From the NCBI GenBank assembly GCA_026985055.1, contig JALSQZ010000132.1:62001-126000 (forward strand): a DNA stretch of 64,000 nucleotides, in the 5' to 3' direction. The stretch comes from Sedimenticola sp. (GTDB taxonomy: Bacteria; Pseudomonadota; Gammaproteobacteria; Chromatiales; Chromatiaceae). Position numbers and translations under genes: made by a program. Positions 54,132-64,000 of this stretch are shown piece after piece. The notes beneath the pieces are model-generated. The model was not told the origin of the DNA. It worked only from the letters and a program-made list of their open reading frames with translations, and made no database searches. The stretch's first letter is position 1. The number at the start of each line of letters is the position of its first letter.

Positions 54132-54314
54132 GAGCAGCCGGATCTTTGTCTTGCCGCAGCGTGTACATCGCAGGCGGGTGACCAGGCATCCCTGGCGTGT
54201 ATCGAACACGCGTTCCTTGTCGATGCTCCATTTGTGATGCCCGTGGCGGCACAGGGTATTGCCCCGGTGTCTGTCGCTGGCGCGGGGTCTGCGGAAAGGG
54301 AGAATGTCTGCCAT
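54129..54314 (-). CDS. Small Cys/His-rich zinc-ribbon-like protein
   Basis: 61 aa from ATG 54314; an in-frame ATG at 54410 is further upstream. Potential zinc ligands are C and H in LCRHGHHKWSIDKERVF and the C-terminal pair LRCTRCGKTKIRLL (CxxC). Upstream RRPRASDRHR is basic. It sits convergently near the start of mlaF on the opposite strand and its stop is supplied by the repeat. It may be a real small gene but no family name can be given. Confidence 0.5.
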   Translation of the reverse strand: MADILPFRRPRASDRHRGNTLCRHGHHKWSIDKERVFDTRQGCLVTRLRCTRCGKTKIRLL

Positions 54315-54455
54315 TGCAGTGTTGGAAGATGCGTGCCGATGGGTAAATCCTATCACCCGGCCCGGTATCCTGCCAATTGCGGCGGGTTGTTCTTGACCCT
54401 TGTGCGGCAAGTGCGGACAATATCAGTTCTTGCAAACTGCACCGAAGGGCAGCCC

Positions 54456-55340
54456 ATGTCCCTTACCGCTGGAACGCAAGGGGGAGAAGCATCAGCCGCT
54501 CGTTCGGTTGAACGCGCGCCCCTGCCTGACGAATCGGCGCGAGAGCCTTTGGTGCGTATCCGTAATCTGTATTTCAGCCGTGGCGAGCGCCAGATTTTTT
54601 CCGGTCTGGATATCGATATTCCCAGGGGCGGGATTACCGCCATCATGGGGCCTTCCGGCACCGGTAAGACCACCTTGCTGAAGCTCATTGGCGGGCAGTT
54701 GCGTCCTGACCAGGGCAGTGTCGAAGTGGATGGCCTGAATGTCCACGAGTTGAATCGCCAGGAGCTGTATCAGTTGCGCATGCGCATGGGCATGCTGTTT
54801 CAGAGTGGAGCTTTGCTCACGGATCTGAGCGTCTTCGAGAACGTGGCCTTTCCCCTGCGTGAGCATACCGCCTTGCCTGAACCGCTGTTGCGCAAACTGG
54901 TGTTGCTCAAGCTGGAGGCGGTGGGTTTGCGCGGCGCCCGGGATCTGATGCCTTCGCAGCTGTCCGGTGGAATGGCGCGCCGGGTGGCTTTGGCGCGGGC
55001 AATTGCCCTGGATCCTATGATGATCATGTATGACGAGCCTTTCACCGGTCAGGATCCCATTTCCCTCGGGGTGCTGGTAAAGCTGATTCGTCAGCTCAAT
55101 GACGCGGCGGGCCTGACCAGCATCCTGGTTTCCCATGATGTGGAAGAAACCAATGCCATTGCCGATCTGGTGTATGTGATTTCCGCGGGCAAGGTGGTTG
55201 AATCCGGTGATCCAGCCAGGCTCACGCAGTCAGGCTCGGAATGGACCCGGCAGTTCATGCAGGGGTTGCCGGACGGCCCGGTGCCTTTCCATTATCCTGC
55301 GCCCCCCCTGGAAAAGGATATTTTGGGAGCAGAATCGTGA
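54456..55340 (+). CDS. mlaF: Phospholipid transport ABC ATPase MlaF
   Basis: 294 aa from ATG 54456 (GAAGGGC upstream). Longer in-frame extensions cross the repeat and the small minus-strand gene and are rejected. Walker [10 protein letters not shown], signature [16 protein letters not shown], Walker [14 protein letters not shown]. Drives the Mla outer-membrane lipid asymmetry system. N-terminal ~35 residues are an extension before the ABC domain. The stop overlaps the mlaE GTG. Confidence 0.97.
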   Translation: MSLTAGTQGGEASAARSVERAPLPDESAREPLVRIRNLYFSRGERQIFSGLDIDIPRGGITAIMGPSGTGKTTLLKLIGGQLRPDQGSVEVDGLNVHELNRQELYQLRMRMGMLFQSGALLTDLSVFENVAFPLREHTALPEPLLRKLVLLKLEAVGLRGARDLMPSQLSGGMARRVALARAIALDPMMIMYDEPFTGQDPISLGVLVKLIRQLNDAAGLTSILVSHDVEETNAIADLVYVISAGKVVESGDPARLTQSGSEWTRQFMQGLPDGPVPFHYPAPPLEKDILGAES

Positions 55341-56113
55341 CCGGGTTGCTGGCCAGGCTGGGAAGATCCGGTATCATTTTCCTGCGTCACCTGGGGCGGG
55401 CGACCGTCTTGCTGCTGCATATTCTCGCGAGCATGGGCGAGGTTCTGCGCCGTCCGCGGCTGTTGCTGGAGCAGTTGTTTTCCGTGGGTGTGCTCACGGT
55501 GCTGATTATTGCCGTATCCGGCCTGTTTGTGGGCATGGTGCTGTCCCTGCAGGGGTATTACATACTTTCCCAGTTTGCCGCCGAGGCGACTTTGGGGGTG
55601 ATGGTGGCCGCTTCCCTGGTGCGGGAACTGGGGCCGGTGGTCACGGCGCTGTTGTTTGCCGGCCGGGCCGGTTCCGCCCTGACCGCGGAAATCGGACTGA
55701 TGAAAGCCACGGAACAGCTTTCCGGGCTGGAAATGATGGCGGTGGATCCCGTTCGCAGGGTGCTTACTCCCCGTTTTGTGGCGGGTTTCATCTCCATGCC
55801 GCTGCTGGCAGCCCTGTTCAGTGCCCTGGGCGTACTGGGGGGGTGGTTCGTGGGAGTGGGACTGCTGGGTGTGGATGATGGCGCCTGGTGGGGGCAGATG
55901 CAGGCGCGTATCGACTGGAACGAAGACCTGTTCAATGGTGTCATAAAGAGTCTGGTGTTCGGATTTGCCTGTGTGTGGATTGCGATCTTCCAGGGCTATA
56001 ACTGTCTGCCCACTTCGGCAGGGGTAAGCCGGGCCACCACGCGTACCGTGGTGCATTCCTCCCTGGCGGTGCTGGCGCTGGATTTTGCTCTCACGGCATT
56101 GATGTTCAATTGA
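55337..56113 (+). CDS. mlaE: Phospholipid transport permease MlaE
   Basis: 258 aa from GTG 55337, coupled to mlaF (GTGA). Multi-span MlaE/YrbE permease: [69 protein letters not shown]. Inner membrane. Confidence 0.97.
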   Translation: MTGLLARLGRSGIIFLRHLGRATVLLLHILASMGEVLRRPRLLLEQLFSVGVLTVLIIAVSGLFVGMVLSLQGYYILSQFAAEATLGVMVAASLVRELGPVVTALLFAGRAGSALTAEIGLMKATEQLSGLEMMAVDPVRRVLTPRFVAGFISMPLLAALFSALGVLGGWFVGVGLLGVDDGAWWGQMQARIDWNEDLFNGVIKSLVFGFACVWIAIFQGYNCLPTSAGVSRATTRTVVHSSLAVLALDFALTALMFN

Positions 56114-56126
56114 CGGGAAAACAGTA

Positions 56127-56597
56127 ATGAAATCTTCACGACAACTGGAAATGCTGGTCGGCGTATTCATGGCCATAGGGATGGTAGCGCTGTTTTTTCT
56201 TGCCATGCAGGTAAGCAATCTTGGTACCTTGCATACCGGTGACAGCTATGAGGTAAAGGCGCGTTTTGACAACATCGGCAGTCTCAAGGTCAAGGCTCCC
56301 GTGACCATGGCGGGCGTGGAAGTGGGCAGAATTTCCAAAATCGGTTTCGACAAGGAACGTTTTCAGGCGCTGGTGACGCTAAGTATCTATGCCGAGTACG
56401 ATGCGATTCCGCAAGATACCTACGCCAAGATACTCACCGCGGGACTTCTGGGGGAGCAGTATATCGGCCTGGACCCTGGCGGCAGCGATGAGGTGCTCAA
56501 GGACGGCAGTGAGATCGAGGTCACCCAGTCGGCCCTGGTGCTGGAAGAGGTGATTGGACAGTTCATATTCAGCAAGGCGCAGGAAGGAGAAAAATGA
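56127..56597 (+). CDS. mlaD: Phospholipid-binding MCE protein MlaD
   Basis: 156 aa. One N-terminal membrane helix (MLVGVFMAIGMVALFFLAMQ) then one MCE domain (YEVKARFDNIGSLKVKAPVT, MAGVEVGRISKI, LLGEQYIGLDPGGSD). Forms the periplasmic hexameric lipid channel on MlaE. Overlaps mlaC by 4 bases. Confidence 0.97.
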   Translation: MKSSRQLEMLVGVFMAIGMVALFFLAMQVSNLGTLHTGDSYEVKARFDNIGSLKVKAPVTMAGVEVGRISKIGFDKERFQALVTLSIYAEYDAIPQDTYAKILTAGLLGEQYIGLDPGGSDEVLKDGSEIEVTQSALVLEEVIGQFIFSKAQEGEK

Positions 56598-57211
56598 CAT
56601 TCACAAGGATGCTGATGGCAATACTGCTGCTGGTTGGCGGCTGGACCCAGGCTTCGGACAGCACAGCCGATCCGGTAGCCCTGATTCGCTCCACTGCGGA
56701 TTATGTGCTGGAGCAGGTGCGTGAGCGCAAGGCGGAGCTGCAAAAAGACAGCAGTGGCATCTATGAACTGGTGCAGGAAAAGGTATTGCCCCATTTCGAT
56801 TTTCGGATCATGAGCCGTGGCGCCCTGGGCAAGTACTGGCGCCGGGCCAGTGAAGCGCAGAAACAGCGTATTGCCAGGGAATTTCGGGAATTGCTGGTGC
56901 GTACCTATGCCACCACGCTGCTCAACTATTCCGATCAGGAAGTGGAATATCTGCCGTTTCGCGGCAAGCCCGAAGACAAGCGGGTGACCGTCGCAACCCG
57001 TGTTCACGATCAGGGTGGCCCTCCCATTCCCATCAATTATCGTCTGTATCGCACCAGTGACGGGCGCTGGAAGATATACGATGTGGTGGTGGATGGCGTC
57101 AGTCTGGTATCCAATTACCGCAGCAGTTTTGCCGCCGAAGTGAAAAAGTCGGGTATCGAAGGACTGATTTCTTCCCTGGCCAGGCACAATCGCAAGCAGC
57201 GGGGCGCCTGA
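56594..57211 (+). CDS. mlaC: Periplasmic phospholipid shuttle MlaC
   Basis: 205 aa. Signal peptide MTFTRMLMAILLLVGGWTQA. MlaC fold: DFRIMSRGALGKYWRRASEA, LLVRTYATTLLNYSDQ, YRLYRTSDGRWKIYDVVVDG then VSLVSNYRSSFAAEV. Carries lipids between outer-membrane MlaA and MlaD. mlaA is not in the window. Confidence 0.95.
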   Translation: MTFTRMLMAILLLVGGWTQASDSTADPVALIRSTADYVLEQVRERKAELQKDSSGIYELVQEKVLPHFDFRIMSRGALGKYWRRASEAQKQRIAREFRELLVRTYATTLLNYSDQEVEYLPFRGKPEDKRVTVATRVHDQGGPPIPINYRLYRTSDGRWKIYDVVVDGVSLVSNYRSSFAAEVKKSGIEGLISSLARHNRKQRGA

Positions 57212-57214
57212 GAA

Positions 57215-57490
57215 GTGGAAGAGCCACTGGCGTGGAAACTGGATGGGGCGCTGGATCTGACCAGTATCCCGCGGCTGTGGCCGGAAATGGCCCGGCGTAT
57301 CCGTGCCAGCAGCGAACTGACGATTTCCCTGGGTGGCGTGCGAAAAACCAGCAGCGCCGCGCTGGCTCTTCTGTTGCAGGGGCTGGAAGAGGCGCGCAAG
57401 GCAGGCTGCAGCCTGCGCTACGTCGATATTCCGGATGATCTGCTGGCTCTGGCGCGGGTTTCCAATGTGGAGAAACTGCTTCTGCCGTAG
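57215..57490 (+). CDS. mlaB: STAS-domain protein MlaB
   Basis: 91 aa from GTG 57215, three bases after mlaC. STAS fold: AWKLDGALDLTSIPRLWPEM, LTISLGGVRKTSSAALALLL. Regulates or stabilises the MlaF dimer. A BolA-like ibaG gene often follows in relatives, but only 70 bp separate mlaB from murA here. Confidence 0.88.
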   Translation: MEEPLAWKLDGALDLTSIPRLWPEMARRIRASSELTISLGGVRKTSSAALALLLQGLEEARKAGCSLRYVDIPDDLLALARVSNVEKLLLP

Positions 57491-57560
57491 CCTGGGGGAG
57501 CAAAGTTTATTATCATGAGCGGTTCCGTCCCATGTTGTTGTTTTCGACCCAGAGCGTTGA

Positions 57561-58820
<1,260 letters not shown>

Positions 58821-58827
58821 GGGCATC

Positions 58828-59466
58828 ATGCAATTCAAATCACCGGTAACCATCGCTCTGGCCAAGGGGCGCATCCTGAAAGATACGCTGCCGCTGCTCA
58901 AACATGCTGGCATTGAATTGCTCGATGATCCCGACACCAGCCGCAAGCTGATTCTGGACACCAGCATCGATGGGGTAAAGGTAGTGCTGATCCGCGCCAC
59001 GGATGTGCCAACCTATGTGCAGTGGGGCGCGGCGGATCTTGGGGTGGCCGGCAAGGACACCCTGGTCGAGCATGGGGGCGAAGGCTTGTATGAACCTCTG
59101 GATCTGCAGATCGCCAAGTGCCGGCTCATGGTGGCTGGGCATCCGGATGCGCGCCTGGATGGTCAGCGTCTGCGCATTGCCACCAAGTATGTCAAAGCCG
59201 CAAAGCAGCATTTTGCCGCCAAGGGACAGCAGGTGGAAATCATCAAGCTGTACGGGTCCATGGAACTGGCGCCCCTGGTGGGGTTGTCCGACCTCATCGT
59301 GGATCTTGTGGAGAGCGGTAACACGCTCAAGGCCAATGGATTGGTTCCCCTGGAACATGTCATGGATATCAGCTCCCGCCTGGTGGTGAACAAGGCGAGC
59401 TGGAAGATGAAACACGAAACCATCATTTCTCTGGTCGATATTCTTTCGGAGGCCGTCAATGGCTGA
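58828..59466 (+). CDS. hisG: ATP phosphoribosyltransferase catalytic subunit, short form
   Basis: 212 aa, the HisG-S form that lacks the C-terminal regulatory domain and requires HisZ. First step of histidine synthesis. Seen: [62 protein letters not shown]. hisZ is not in the window. Overlaps hisD by 8 bases. Confidence 0.97.
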   Translation: MQFKSPVTIALAKGRILKDTLPLLKHAGIELLDDPDTSRKLILDTSIDGVKVVLIRATDVPTYVQWGAADLGVAGKDTLVEHGGEGLYEPLDLQIAKCRLMVAGHPDARLDGQRLRIATKYVKAAKQHFAAKGQQVEIIKLYGSMELAPLVGLSDLIVDLVESGNTLKANGLVPLEHVMDISSRLVVNKASWKMKHETIISLVDILSEAVNG

Positions 59467-60760
59467 TATTCACAAGCTGGATTCCGGCACCCCGGATTTT
59501 CAGGAAAAACTGGATGATCTGCTCGCCTGGGACAATGTGTCGGACAAATCGGTGAACGACACGGTCAATGACATCATCGCCCGCATTCGAACCGAGGGTG
59601 ACGCTGCTTTGGTGGAATTCACCAACCGTTTCGATGGCTGGCAGGCCGCGTCTGCATCTGATCTGGAAATTCCCGCCAGCCGCCTCACCCAGGCCTGGGA
59701 AAGTATTCCCGTGGAGCAGCAGCAGGCGCTGGAGCATGCGGCCGGGCGTATCCGCGCCTATGCGCAGCGGCAGAAGATGAGTGGTTGGGAATATGAGGAA
59801 GAAGACGGCACTCTGTTGGGGCAACAGGTTACGCCTCTGGACAGAGTGGGTTTGTATGTTCCTGGAGGCAAGGCCGCCTATCCGTCTTCGGTTCTCATGA
59901 ACGCGATTCCTGCCAAGGTGGCGGGCGTGGCGGAACTGATCATGGTGGTTCCCACCCCGGGTGGTGAAGTCAATGAGCTGGTGTTTGCCGCCGCGCATGT
60001 GTCCGGAGTGGATCGGGTATTCGCCGTGGGCGGCGCCCAGGCGGTGGCGGCGCTTGCCTATGGAACCCAGAGCCTGCCTCCCGTGGACAAGGTGGTGGGT
60101 CCGGGAAATATCTATGTGGCCACGGCCAAGCGCGCGGTGTTTGGTCAGGTGGGCATCGATATGGTAGCCGGACCGTCCGAGATCCTCATCATCTGCGACG
60201 GACGCACCAATCCCGCCTGGGTGGCCATGGATCTTTTCTCCCAGGCGGAACATGACGAGGACGCCCAGTCCATTCTGCTCTGTCCGGATGCCGGCTTCAT
60301 CCAGAGAGTGGAGGATGCCATCGATGAATTGCTGCCGGAAATGGAGCGCCGCGAGATCATTGCCGCAGCTCTGCGCGTCAGGGGAGCGTTGATCAAGGTC
60401 AGTGACCTGGACGAGGCCGCCATGATCGCCAATCACATCGCTCCCGAGCATCTTGAACTGTCCGTGGAGGAACCCCGCGAATACGCCAGAAAAATCCGGC
60501 ATGCCGGCGCCATTTTCATGGGCCGCTACACTTCCGAACCCCTGGGAGACTACTGCGCGGGCCCCAATCATGTGTTGCCCACCAGCCGCACGGCGCGTTT
60601 CAGCTCGCCTTTGGGCGTCTATGACTTCCAGAAGCGCAGCAGCCTGATCATGGTATCCGAAGATGGAGCCGACATCCTGGGACGCACCGCTTCCACCCTG
60701 GCCCGGGGGGAAGGGCTGACGGCGCATGCGCGTTCCGCAGAGTTGCGCCTCAAGCCGTGA
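59459..60760 (+). CDS. hisD: Histidinol dehydrogenase
   Basis: 433 aa. Converts L-histidinol to histidine with NAD and zinc. Seen: [64 protein letters not shown], and the C-terminal [20 protein letters not shown]. The stop overlaps the hisC GTG. Confidence 0.98.
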   Translation: MADIHKLDSGTPDFQEKLDDLLAWDNVSDKSVNDTVNDIIARIRTEGDAALVEFTNRFDGWQAASASDLEIPASRLTQAWESIPVEQQQALEHAAGRIRAYAQRQKMSGWEYEEEDGTLLGQQVTPLDRVGLYVPGGKAAYPSSVLMNAIPAKVAGVAELIMVVPTPGGEVNELVFAAAHVSGVDRVFAVGGAQAVAALAYGTQSLPPVDKVVGPGNIYVATAKRAVFGQVGIDMVAGPSEILIICDGRTNPAWVAMDLFSQAEHDEDAQSILLCPDAGFIQRVEDAIDELLPEMERREIIAAALRVRGALIKVSDLDEAAMIANHIAPEHLELSVEEPREYARKIRHAGAIFMGRYTSEPLGDYCAGPNHVLPTSRTARFSSPLGVYDFQKRSSLIMVSEDGADILGRTASTLARGEGLTAHARSAELRLKP

Positions 60761-61845
60761 GTATCGAACAGCGGGTACAGAACTGGATTCGTCCCGAGAT
60801 CCGGGCACTGTCGGCTTACCATGTCCAGGATGCCAGCGGGCTGATCAAGCTCGATGCCATGGAAAATCCCTATACCTGGCCGGAAGACATGCGCCAGGCC
60901 TGGCTGGAGCGCCTGCGTCAGACCGATGTAAACCGTTATCCCGATCCTCAGGCGAAAGCACTTGCAAAGGAGTTGCGCCAGGCCATGGAGATACCCCGGG
61001 ACATGGGATTGCTGCTGGGCAATGGTTCCGATGAAATCATCCAGATGCTTGCCCTGGCGGCAGGTGGCGAGGGGCGTGGAATCCTCTCCGTGGAGCCGGG
61101 CTTCGTCATGTACCGCATGATTGCTGTCTGGTGCCGCATGGACTACATGGGGGTGTCCCTGCGTGGAGATGATTTTTCCCTGGACATGCCAGCGCTGCGC
61201 CGGGCGATTGAAAAGCACCGGCCGGCGCTGATTTTTCTCGCCTGCCCAAACAACCCCACGGGAAATCTGTTTGACGAAAAGGATATCCGCGAAATCCTGG
61301 AGATTGCCCCGGGACTGGTGGTGGTGGATGAAGCCTATGTGCCATTTGCCGATGCCAGCTTTATATCCTGGCTCGGGCAATATGAAAATCTGCTGGTGAT
61401 GCGCACCCTTTCCAAGCTGGGACTGGCCGGATTGCGCCTGGGTCTGCTGGCCGGGCCACAAGCCTGGCTGGAGGAAATCGACAAAGTGCGCATGCCCTAC
61501 AACATCAATGTGCTTACCCAGGAAAGCGCCCGTTTCGCCCTGGAGCATCATCAGGTACTGGACGAGCAGACCGCGGCCATCCGCAGGGATCGTGCCGCGA
61601 TGTTCGATGCCTTGCGTTCCATGAACGGAATCACACCCTATCCTTCCCAGGCGAATTTCATTCTGGTGCGGACTGCTGCGGGGCGGGCCCAGGCATTGTT
61701 CGATGCCTTGTTGAAAAACGGGGTGCTGGTAAAAAAGCTGCACGGCAGTCACCCCTTGCTGGAGGACTGTCTGCGCTTTACTGTGGGGAAAACAGCAGAA
61801 AACCGGCGGTTGCTGCAATTGGTGGAGGATTTCATCCATGGCTGA
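60757..61845 (+). CDS. hisC: Histidinol-phosphate aminotransferase
   Basis: 362 aa from GTG 60757. Fold-type I PLP enzyme: [57 protein letters not shown], and the PLP lysine in [15 protein letters not shown]. Ends by overlapping the phosphatase gene. The remaining his genes are not in the window. Confidence 0.97.
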   Translation: MSIEQRVQNWIRPEIRALSAYHVQDASGLIKLDAMENPYTWPEDMRQAWLERLRQTDVNRYPDPQAKALAKELRQAMEIPRDMGLLLGNGSDEIIQMLALAAGGEGRGILSVEPGFVMYRMIAVWCRMDYMGVSLRGDDFSLDMPALRRAIEKHRPALIFLACPNNPTGNLFDEKDIREILEIAPGLVVVDEAYVPFADASFISWLGQYENLLVMRTLSKLGLAGLRLGLLAGPQAWLEEIDKVRMPYNINVLTQESARFALEHHQVLDEQTAAIRRDRAAMFDALRSMNGITPYPSQANFILVRTAAGRAQALFDALLKNGVLVKKLHGSHPLLEDCLRFTVGKTAENRRLLQLVEDFIHG

Positions 61846-62482
61846 GCGTGGCCGTTTTCCGGTTCTGTACTGGGCAAGTATCTTTTTGCTCCTGCTGATG
61901 CTGGTGTTCAGCGCCTGGTGGTGGTATCGCAGCACCATCGGTTCCTGTGACAATCTTCTGCACGACGCAGTGACCCGCGCCCATGTGCAGCGCATGTGGC
62001 GGGATGGCCGTGTCACGGTGCTGATGCGCCATACGGAGCGTTGCCGGGATGGTGATGGCCAGCATTGCACCGAAGGTCTGACGGCCAAAGGGCAGAATGA
62101 CGCCAGGGTAATCGGCGCTGGCATGAAACGACTGTTTGGCGATGATTTTCATTTGTACAGCAGCAAGGTGGACAGGGCTCTGGCCACGGCGCGCCTGGCT
62201 TTCGGCCGGGATCCCGAGATCGTCCCCTGGTTGCGCGAGGACTGCAAGGATGATTTGCAGAAACAGTTGTTCAGTCCGGTCGTGGGTAACCAGGTAATGG
62301 TGACCCACAGTACCTGCCTGGGCGTGCTTGTCGATGGCAGGGGAGAGAAGCTGATTCCTTTCAAGCCTGCGGGTTCGGAAGATTACGGGCTGATGGTATT
62401 CCTGCTGCGCCAGAAACAGGGTGGCGCGCCCAAGGTGCTGGCCTGCGCCTGGCCCGGGGACTGGGTTGAGAAAGATGACTGA
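61838..62482 (+). CDS. Membrane-anchored histidine phosphatase-like protein
   Basis: 214 aa. One N-terminal membrane helix (VLYWASIFLLLLMLVFSAWW, about 9-28). The phosphatase-fold motif VTVLMRHTERC gives Arg64-His65, the catalytic pair, and YSSKVDRALATARLAFG and VMVTHSTCLGVL supply the usual follow-on Arg/His positions. Similar to periplasmic Ais/PmrG-type LPS phosphatases in size and topology, but the substrate is not shown. Overlaps the sulfatase gene by 8 bp. Confidence 0.75.
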   Translation: MAERGRFPVLYWASIFLLLLMLVFSAWWWYRSTIGSCDNLLHDAVTRAHVQRMWRDGRVTVLMRHTERCRDGDGQHCTEGLTAKGQNDARVIGAGMKRLFGDDFHLYSSKVDRALATARLAFGRDPEIVPWLREDCKDDLQKQLFSPVVGNQVMVTHSTCLGVLVDGRGEKLIPFKPAGSEDYGLMVFLLRQKQGGAPKVLACAWPGDWVEKDD

Positions 62483-64000
62483 CATATCGAGAAAGATGCT
62501 CAATGCCTGGTGGCTGCTGAACTATGCGTTTGCTCTGGTACTGGGCTGGAGCTTCCTGCAGAACAGCACGCCGTCCGGCTGGCAGGCCTGGCTGTATGGC
62601 ATTGCGCTATGGCTGACCTATTCTCTGGTGTACATTCTGCCCGCGATGCTGGCCAGCTATCTGGCCTGGCGCTTGATACATCGGCGTCAGCCGCGGTTCT
62701 TCTGGGTGCTGGCGGTGTTTTTCTTTGGTTTCAGCTATGTGCTTATCTTCGCGGATGCCCGTCTGTACAATCTGTTTGGTTTTCATATCAACAGTTTTGT
62801 CGTCAATTTGATAACCACCCCCGGCGGCATTGATTCTCTGGGCAGCAGCGGCGAGGCGGAAGCCTTCTTTGCCCTGATTGGGCTGGCATTGGTGCTGGTG
62901 CCACTGCTGTTGCTGTTGCCCGCACGCTGGTTGGCAGGGCGCCAGGGGAAGCGTCCCGTGGGTTTTGGCAGAAAGCTGATCGTACTGCTGGTGCTGTTGG
63001 GGGTGGGCGAGCGCCTGGCCTACGGCGTCAGTTCCCTCGAATATTACAGTCCGGTGCTCAAGGTTGCGGATGCCTTTCCCCTGTACAACCGGGTGCGCTT
63101 CAAGACGCTGGCGGCAAAACTGGGTTATGAAAACAAGCGCCCCCGTCAGCTGTCTGCTGGCATGGCCAAAGGGGATCTCAATTATCCGCTCAGGCCTCTG
63201 GAAACCGAACCGCCGGCCAAGCCCCTGAACATGGTCTGGCTGGTGGCGGAATCCCTGCGCTGGGACATGCTCACTCCAAAGATCATGCCCAATACCTGGA
63301 AATTCGCGGCCCGATCCCAAAAGCTGGAACAGCACATGAGTGGCGGCAATGGCACCCGTCAGGGGTTGTTCTCCCTCATGTATGGTTTGTATGGCGCCTA
63401 CTGGAATGCTTTTCTGCGAGAGGAGCGCGGACCGGTGCTGCTGGATCTGCTCAAGCAACAGAATTATCAGTTCTACATGACTACCAGCGCTTCTTTTACC
63501 TATCCGGAATTCGACCGTACCCTGTTTGCCGCCATCGACGATGGCGATTTGCATCATGCGAACAAATCCGACCCGCCATGGAAACGGGATATCGACAATG
63601 CCAGGGCGGTCAGCCAGTTCATACAGGAACGGGATACTTCCCGGCCATTCATGAGCTTCTTCTTTTTCGAGTCCACCCATGCCCGGTATGATTTTCCTGA
63701 CAGTTCCGTTATCGCCTCACCTTATCTTCAGGATGTGAATTACGCGCTCATGTCCAGGAAAAGTCTGCGCAAGGACATCGACCAGCTCAAGAACCGCTAT
63801 ATCAACGCCGCTCACCATGTGGACAAGCAAATCGGCAAAATCCTGGCTACTCTGGAAGAGCAGGGATTGCTGGAAAACACCATTGTGGTGATAACCGGGG
63901 ATCACGGTGAGGAGTTCATGGAAAAGGGGCACTGGGGACACAATGCCGGTTTTCATGAGGAACAGATCCGGGTGCCCATGGTGTTGCATATTCCCGGCCG
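62475..64000 (+). CDS. Membrane-anchored sulfatase/phosphatase-superfamily protein (YejM-like), truncated at window edge
   Basis: At least 508 aa, open to the edge. The N-terminal ~190 residues hold five or so membrane helices (WWLLNYAFALVLGWSFLQNS, GIALWLTYSLVYILPAMLAS, FFWVLAVFFFGFSYVLIFAD and later segments). A periplasmic alkaline-phosphatase-fold domain follows: NMVWLVAESLRWDML, the GGNGTRQGLFSLMYGLYG segment at the position of the nucleophile region, and TGDHGEEFMEKGHWGHNAGF. It resembles E. coli PbgA/YejM, which monitors LPS, more than LPS-modifying EptA. Follows the his phosphatase gene by overlap. Confidence 0.85.
   Translation, partial: MTDISRKMLNAWWLLNYAFALVLGWSFLQNSTPSGWQAWLYGIALWLTYSLVYILPAMLASYLAWRLIHRRQPRFFWVLAVFFFGFSYVLIFADARLYNLFGFHINSFVVNLITTPGGIDSLGSSGEAEAFFALIGLALVLVPLLLLLPARWLAGRQGKRPVGFGRKLIVLLVLLGVGERLAYGVSSLEYYSPVLKVADAFPLYNRVRFKTLAAKLGYENKRPRQLSAGMAKGDLNYPLRPLETEPPAKPLNMVWLVAESLRWDMLTPKIMPNTWKFAARSQKLEQHMSGGNGTRQGLFSLMYGLYGAYWNAFLREERGPVLLDLLKQQNYQFYMTTSASFTYPEFDRTLFAAIDDGDLHHANKSDPPWKRDIDNARAVSQFIQERDTSRPFMSFFFFESTHARYDFPDSSVIASPYLQDVNYALMSRKSLRKDIDQLKNRYINAAHHVDKQIGKILATLEEQGLLENTIVVITGDHGEEFMEKGHWGHNAGFHEEQIRVPMVLHIPG

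Noticed and set aside
57491..57560. A missing BolA/IbaG gene between mlaB and murA
   Set aside because: Only 70 bp are present, too short for a gene; it is absent here, not hidden.

Overview
The window is a gene-dense, moderately GC-rich chromosomal segment, most consistent with a chemolithotrophic sulfur-oxidizing gammaproteobacterium (Chromatiales-like or Thiolapillus-like; this is an inference, since no rRNA is present). The best pointer is aprBA (dissimilatory APS reductase) with a terminator, a structured leader and strongly biased codon use. The NtrYX-TrkAH, Lpt-RpoN-PTS and Mla-MurA-His gene orders are also typical of gamma/betaproteobacteria. I see no tRNA, rRNA, CRISPR array, prophage or transposase gene. 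The accessory component is small: short palindromic or MITE-like repeats, one direct duplication and a few unrecognised secreted proteins.

Layout. 1-3 kb: start of a divergent permease, then uvrA. 3-6 kb: an SLH-domain secreted protein, a 247-bp repeat and a lipoprotein. 6-13 kb: co-directional, mostly overlapping genes for a zinc metallopeptidase, a HerA-like ATPase, prolyl aminopeptidase, Dtd, a chalcone-isomerase-like protein, a coiled-coil membrane protein, a PfkB kinase, a Rieske protein and a 3-methyladenine glycosylase. 13-14.4 kb: an RlaP-type nucleotidyltransferase whose 3' end and downstream region are duplicated. 14.4-21 kb (minus): LysM protein, dprA, smg, topA, tsaC and hemF. 21-31.2 kb (plus): def, fmt, rsmB, a DUF4390 protein, ntrY, ntrX, trkA and trkH; the ntrX product lacks the sigma-54 contact loop. 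31.2-36 kb: a secreted protein behind a promoter with a nine-G spacer tract, YajQ, an ECF sigma factor, a sigma-54 activator, DUF423 and a thioredoxin-HEAT fusion. 36-44.5 kb: aprBA, a YkgJ-type protein, a SpoIIAA-like protein, a diguanylate cyclase, mgtE and a Sel1/SLT transglycosylase. 44.6-54 kb (minus): kdsD, kdsC, lptC, lptA, lptB, rpoN, hpf, ptsN, hprK, EIIA-Man, HPr and EI, i.e. LPS precursor synthesis and export joined to a regulatory PTS with no sugar permease. 54-64 kb (plus): mlaFEDCB, murA, hisG, hisD, hisC, a membrane-anchored histidine phosphatase and a truncated membrane sulfatase.

Several blocks concern the envelope (Lpt, Kdo, Mla, MurA, transglycosylase, LysM protein, sulfatase). 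The unusual signals are (i) a consensus -35 followed by a G9 tract in the promoter spacer at 31.23 kb; (ii) a three-copy palindrome-ended element with a nested 121-bp hairpin; (iii) a 167-bp TTAA-ended element between two genes; (iv) a degenerate NtrX; and (v) the RlaP-linked direct duplication.
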